A stretch of DNA of 64,000 bases from Hirundichthys speculiger (taxonomy: Eukaryota; Chordata; Actinopteri; Beloniformes; Exocoetidae), in contig JAGFBZ010001895.1 of assembly GCA_018398805.1 (NCBI GenBank), forward strand, positions 2,997,001 through 3,061,000, given 5' to 3'. This document shows, in pieces, positions 59,301-64,000 of the stretch (position 1 is its first letter; each line of letters opens with the position of its first letter). A program made the position numbers and the translations under genes. The notes below the pieces were generated by a model. It was given only the letters and a program-made list of their open reading frames with translations. It searched no databases and was not told where the DNA came from.

Positions 59301-61624
59301 GAAAAACACACAGCTACTACTAATACAATGATTTAGATTATTGCTTTATTGTGGGGGTTTTAAGGTTTAGGAAGTGTGAATGTTTTAGTAAACTATTTAC
59401 AAACAAACTTCATGACTACCATTCAGATAATGCTAGCAATCTGCCATCCTTTTAAAGCAGATGTTAATGATGTGGATAGCTTATTAGTAGTTGTTCTAAG
59501 GACTCAGCTTTTAAATTTCCAAAACTATTTGCTTTCAAATAATCTAATGCCTGACAAAAATTGCATGCTTAGGCTTGACCTTGTTAACATTTTGCTAGTG
59601 AGTGAGAAGAGCACAAGAACTACTTAATTCATACACTGATAAAAGTATTTAACTTTCCTCAAATTGGACCTATTTTAAATTACATGATGCACAAACTACA
59701 AGGTGATCTAGTTAACAGCATTTGTATCAACATTAAGCCTATTGTGTAATAAGAAGCCATTAAGTTGATTGTCTGTACGGTCACAGTTTGGTGTTATAAC
59801 TCCCTGAGTGCATTGCTCGCCTAACTGTGCCCATCTGAGGCAGTATTTGATTACAGTAGTTGTTTCAGTAGGATTGACATTTTAAACCCCCCCCCCCCCC
59901 CAACCTTTTTTTGTTTGTCTTGAACAACCTACAACAAGCTTAATGACATTTCCAGTACTGCTGCAAGTGCAAGGCTTTACGTTTCTGTCACAAGGTAACT
60001 TTCTCAGCTCTTACTCAGCTCAGTAAGTGGAAGAGAGAAAAAGTAGCACCAGCGACCTGCTTTCACATGTCAAGTATTTACCCCACTAAAGAGGATAATT
60101 ATTTATTTCTAAGTGAGGTTATGTGAAACACTCGTGGTTAATGTCTAACCTGCAGACACTTGTTCTTTTCCTTTCAGCCTTTTCCTTCAGGGGTTACCAC
60201 AGCAAATCCTCTGCTTCCATCTAACACCTATCCTCTGCATCCTCTTCTCTCACACCAACTAACTTCATGTCCTCTTTCACTACATCCATAAATCTCCTCT
60301 GAAGTCTTCCTCTAGGCCCCCTGTCTGGCAGTTCCAACCTCATCCTCATTTTTGCATGTCCAAACCATCTCAGTCTGGTTTTTTTTACTTTCTTTCCAAA
60401 ACATCTAACATGCGCGGTCCCTTTTGATGTATTAATTCTTGATCCTATCCATCCTCATTACTCCCAAAGAGAACCTCAACATTTTAACTTCTGCTCCCTC
60501 CAACTCTGCTTCAAGTCTCTTCCTCTGCATTTATCAGGGCTTGGGACCGACTCAAAAAGACTCTGGCTTGTGACTCCCTGAGGCTGCATTTTAACCTCTC
60601 CCAAACAGTCAAAATGGTCAAAAAAATATCTTAAAGGGTTTTTATGGGTAGCCGTAGCAGATTTTCATTGCATATTTACAAATTTTTATAAACACATATA
60701 GATTATGAGAGAACGTCAGTCTCATAAATGTCTCTGTTTCTTTGTCTCTTCGCTTCTTCCAGGAGTGATTGTTTTGGCGTTTGTCCTGTGCTGGCTGCCG
60801 TTTCATGTTGGCCGGACCATATTCTCCCTTTCTCTGGGCAATGGTGCTGACAGACAGGAAACATACACAGACACAAATCCACACATTGATACTGACTTCC
60901 TTGCTGATGTCAGCATTGACAACAGAGATATTAATATACAGAGGCAGTCTGAGCCTGACACACACTTCTTTGACTCCCTCACTCAGACTGGAAAGATGAC
61001 TGCTCACACTCTAACAGAGACAGGATAAAAGATTCTGTGACGTGTGTGCAAATAACAAAGTCAAAATCAACACACACAGCAATGATATGGGCACAGAAAT
61101 GCACTCGAGTTCTCATACAATCACAAAAACCGAACTGCAAAACATAAACACAGACACAAGTGCTAAAAATCTGCATCCAAACACTGAAACAAATATCGAG
61201 ACACACAATTCAGCCTATGTTAATACACATGGCAGATTTTTAGAGAACATAAACCAGAAGCTTGAATTGCATAAAAGTACAAACACCAGTGGAACATAAA
61301 ATGCAAAACCAGACTGCAATTTCTGTAATGCCACAAAATGTTTTGTATAATCACATACTTTCTGCTGCCAGCACAAACACATATGCTGCAGGACTCACTG
61401 ATCTGTACACTGATAGCACACACAATAACACACACTTCAACAGCACATACTCACACCCTGACACACACATGTACTTTTTATACTACCTGTCTCAGTATTT
61501 TAATCTTGTGTCTTCTGTCCTCTTCTACCTCAGTGCTGCTGTCAATCCGTTACTGTACAACCTAATGTCTGCCAGATATAGACTCGCTGTACAGAGCCTC
61601 ATTACACAAGCACTCTCAAACTGA
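53365..61624 (+). CDS. Ghrelin/motilin-receptor-family GPCR (motilin-receptor-like), possibly disrupted in the last exon
   Basis: Plus-strand exons 53365-53512 (N terminus; CACCATGG start), 54626-54801 (TM1-TM2), 58458-59295 (TM3-TM5) and 60763 onward (TM6-TM7), joined by GT-AG introns in phase. Landmarks: TM1 LLGNILTILVV, TM2 AVSDLL, ERY motif in LSLERYLAVC, the TM3 Cys (DLACKL) paired with loop 2 (ECRCTDFAISSGLL), GLVYSLIGRTLW at TM5, CWLPFHVGR in TM6, and NPLLYN in TM7. Loop and TM5-TM6 residues fit the GHSR/MLNR group, with motilin receptor the closest by eye. These peptide-hormone receptors are Gq-coupled plasma-membrane proteins. Extracellular loop 2 is about 136 aa, rich in Lys/Glu/Gly. 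After TM6 the frame stops at 61026-61028 without TM7, which is found in another frame (61469-61624). The gene is thus either shifted, spliced through a hidden intron, or a pseudogene. Mammalian relatives have two coding exons; here there are four. Confidence 0.75.
55405..55670. repeat. CCTCCGCCAAGGAGGTTATG-type repeat
   Basis: A self-complementary start (CCTCCGCCAAGGAGG) followed by 'ttatgtttttgctggctgtt' and a GTCTGTTT microsatellite. The same repeat type appears in part at the right edge of the window (63905-64000, 'gaggttatgttttattcctt'). Confidence 0.6.
57255..57443 (-). pseudogene. L1-type LINE C-terminal fragment
   Basis: The minus frame reads GCPRCNHSPASIADMFWICP SLNSHWEYIF, matching the C-terminal CPRC...MFW.CP.L segment of L1-type ORF2 proteins in fish. 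It is an isolated relic with no RT core nearby. Confidence 0.65.
59296..60762 (+). other. Receptor intron 3
   Basis: Holds a C run (59887-59900) and, at about 60165-60560, an RTE-type LINE relic described separately. The first 800 bp are unrecognised. Confidence 0.5.
60165..60560 (-). mobile_element. RTE-type LINE 3' fragment
   Basis: On the minus strand, about 60330-60190 encodes RGRLQRRFMDVVKEDMKLVG VREEDAED, the C-terminal tail of RTE-like reverse transcriptases, with stops close by. It lies in receptor intron 3, opposite to the gene. Confidence 0.7.
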
Positions 61625-62716
61625 AGCTAATCGCTTGCGAACATTTACAGCACGACACTCCACAACCACTTTGTAAGAATAATATACAGTATGCAAAAAA
61701 CAGTGCACAGTTAAAATGCAGCATAAAGTCCAAGTTCCTATAAAAATCACTTTATTTCATGATGTTATATTGATGATTGTTGATGCTAATATTGATGTTG
61801 TTTTGATAAAAGTTAATATTCAAATAGCAGAAACATATTTGTGTTGACCCCTTAGCCCAGTTGATGGTATTCTGTTAATTGTAGAAACTGTTCCTGATGT
61901 GAAGAGCTTGAGAAAATGAGAATTATTAGTTTAGGTAACATTAGACATGTGAATTACCGGTTTCAAGTTTCTTTTGTTTTTTGTTTACTCTTATTTTATC
62001 TGGACCTGTTTTTTTATTTATTTTTTTAAAGCAGTTAAATGTGTTATAGTGGTAATTATAGTGTTAATTATGTACAGTATTAACACTATATATTTCTAAT
62101 TATTACTATTGCATTTTAATGCTATATGTTAATGAATAAGTTCAATGACATTTTCATTTTCAGATTGTGCCAAAAATAAATAATGAACAAGTGGGTGAAA
62201 TGATCAAGTTACAAAAGTGGCCTTTTAGCTCAGTGTCCCACTATTATTGCTCTCCAGGCAGTAGATTCAGGATATAGAGGACTTCTAAACTTGCTTTTAT
62301 ACAAGCTATGCTACTAATGTAGCCACTTTCAAACTTAAAAACAAAATCACCTTTTGTCCAGCGATGAACCTTCTGACTTTAAGGTCATTGTAATATCTCA
62401 GTGGTAGACTGGGAAATCAGGAGACAGGCCTTTTTGCATTTTGTATACATTCAGGGTTTAAGTAGTTATTTTGAAGCTTTAAGTCTAGTCTTGTCAAGTT
62501 GTACTCTTTGTTTGCTTGCTTGTTTGGAACTGAAAGTGGCCATACTTGAACAAGAAGATGAAACTGAAGAGAAGAAGCTGACAGGACCAAGTACACAAGT
62601 ATAAATAATGTGTTTAAAATATGTTTAAAAATGGCAAAAAAGTAGCGAAGCACTGCAGCGAAACAAGACAATTGTTGACAATTGTTTTTTTTTTTTTTTC
62701 TTTTTCTGCATCTATG
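61625..62716. other. Receptor 3' flank
   Basis: AATAAATAA at about 62176 could serve as a poly(A) signal. Short homopolymer and TAAT-rich stretches occur. No gene or clear element is present. Confidence 0.45.
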
Positions 62717-62935
62717 TACGGAGCCCTGGAGGGGACATGAAGGAAAAAAAAAATAAATAGGAAAAAAAAATTTTTTTTGAGAAAATGTAGGAATTTTTTT
62801 TTTTTTTCTCGAGTTTCAAACTCGAGATCTCGACTTTCAAACTCGAGAAAAAAAAAAATTCCTACATTTTCTCAAAAAAAAATATTTTTTTCCTATTTTT
62901 TTTTTTTTCCTTCATGTCCCCTCCAGGGCTCCGTA
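62717..62935. mobile_element. Fold-back element with ~90-bp inverted arms
   Basis: Starts TACGGAGCCCTGGAGGGGAC and ends with the reverse complement. Between lie mirror-image A/T tracts and a centre of CTCGAG-TTTCAAA-CTCGAG units. TCTATG is repeated directly outside both ends (62711-62716 and 62936-62941), consistent with a target duplication. It codes for nothing; the short ORF across it is an artefact. Confidence 0.85.
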
Positions 62936-63149
62936 TCTATGACCTGCAGCCAACCGGCCAAAGTGTGATAGGCTGGTCACTGTGAGTCTGTGAGGCGAGT
63001 GGACATTGACATGCAGTGGCGGGCCTGTTGCCGCAAAGGCACGCACGCTCACGTGCAAGTCCAATGCAAAGTTATTGGAACATAAATGCCACGGGACATA
63101 AAAGCCCGTGTTGTCCCGTGCAGGTCATACCGAACTGTACCGTATTGTA

Positions 63150-63167
63150 CAGAGTACCGTTGCATCC

Positions 63168-63260
<93 letters not shown>
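63150..63260. repeat. (TA)n microsatellite after a transposon end
   Basis: A hAT-like end ('accgttgcatccctaa') is followed by about 85 bp of TA. Open frames on both strands here are microsatellite translation. Confidence 0.85.
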
Positions 63261-63264
<4 letters not shown>

Positions 63265-64000
63265 AGGCAATGTCATAACGTCAATGTCATAACAATGTTG
63301 TAACCATGTCTTTATTTTAACATCTGAGTTATTGAACATGGTACAACATAAGAACCTCATCCTGTCTGGATACCTTAGTCTAAAAGCAGACCTCCATTTG
63401 TATAGGGAAGTTAATTCAAATATTTTTTAAATTCCAGTGTAGATTACAAAATCAAAGTCTTTTGATTAATATGCAATATACACAATTAATTAGAAAGTCA
63501 TGGATTTATCTCCAAGACACCTGAATTGCTTTCTATTTTCTGTTATATTTTCCTGCTTCCAGGACAGACAGAGAAAAAACGGCAAAGTGTTCACTAAAAA
63601 GCCTTATTGTACTTTACAACAGAATTCTAATGAACATAGAGGGTGTATGATTTTAATATGAATGATGTTGTGCTGAATCCCCATTTAACTACACAAAGTT
63701 TAATTACAACAGCCACAGGTTCACACTTACACCCACACATATAGCCACACTAACAAAAGACACAGATATCATGTTGATTTATGTAGTTGGACACAGGCTC
63801 ATGTGTTTTATGTCATTTATATTACATTACATACACTGACGTGTCAAATATTGCTATAAATGGTTGTTTTTATGTGATTCACAGCTGAAGCTTTAATTCT
63901 TCTGTGAAAGAGGTTATGTTTTATTCCTTATTGGTCTGTCTGTCAGCAGGAAATGGTCCAAAATGGATTCTTTGAAATTTGGTTGGACAGACTAGCCTTG
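63261..64000. other. Right edge, no gene
   Basis: AT-rich sequence without recognised coding regions. The last roughly 100 bp begin a 'gaggttatgttttattcctt ... ttggacagac' repeat that continues beyond the window. Confidence 0.5.

Noticed and set aside
63049..63360. Open frames on both strands at the right-hand TA tract
   Set aside because: Both are (TA)n microsatellite translation.
1..64000. CRISPR array, tRNA/rRNA genes, bacterial operons, viral genes
   Set aside because: No regularly spaced direct repeats, no cloverleaf with intact promoter boxes noticed, no rRNA-like stretch, and gene structure is clearly vertebrate.

Overview
The window is nuclear DNA of a vertebrate, almost certainly a ray-finned (percomorph-type) fish. 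It has short GT-AG-split exons, AT-rich introns, many hAT, Tc1 and piggyBac-type miniature elements, LINE fragments of types common in fish (RTE, L2/Rex1-like, L1-like) and long (TA)n and poly(A) tracts. I see no bacterial, organellar or viral genes, no CRISPR array and no rRNA or tRNA gene. Organism and family calls rest on motif recognition alone; no search was run.

Five protein-coding genes could be assembled exon by exon from conserved residues and splice sites. In order: (1) 5' half of carhsp1 (cold-shock-domain RNA-binding protein), minus strand, coding exons at 2607-186. A candidate untranslated first exon and CRE-containing promoter lie near 20.2-20.4 kb, which would make a TE-packed intron of about 17.6 kb. 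(2) naa60 (Golgi N-terminal acetyltransferase NatF), minus, 28347-24545, five coding exons, 242 aa, its last intron an AT-AC (U12-type) intron. (3) dnase1 (secreted deoxyribonuclease I), plus, 39223-44830, eight coding exons, 281 aa, with a candidate TATA box and untranslated exon at 36.9 kb. (4) eci1 (mitochondrial enoyl-CoA delta isomerase), minus, 50824-45670, seven exons, 303 aa, converging tail to tail with dnase1. (5) A ghrelin/motilin-receptor-family GPCR, plus, 53365-61624, four exons, with greatly enlarged extracellular loops 2 and 3. Its seventh membrane helix is not in frame with the sixth as assembled.

The first four genes have human orthologues on 16p13 (from memory), so this looks like an old syntenic block; the receptor is the newcomer by that comparison. 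The genes do not form a pathway.

The rest is intron and intergenic DNA dominated by mobile elements. Main examples: a hAT element (9069-10617) carrying a second hAT insertion, both with target duplications; a TTAA-flanked MITE (11001-11395); several 8-bp-TSD hAT MITEs; a near full-length LINE (34465-31438, minus) with an open reverse transcriptase but a broken endonuclease; and a long fold-back element (62717-62935). No obviously new gene system was found. The items most worth a second look are the receptor's loop expansions and frame break, the AT-AC intron, the nested and fold-back elements, and an unexplained coding-like stretch at 29043-29165.
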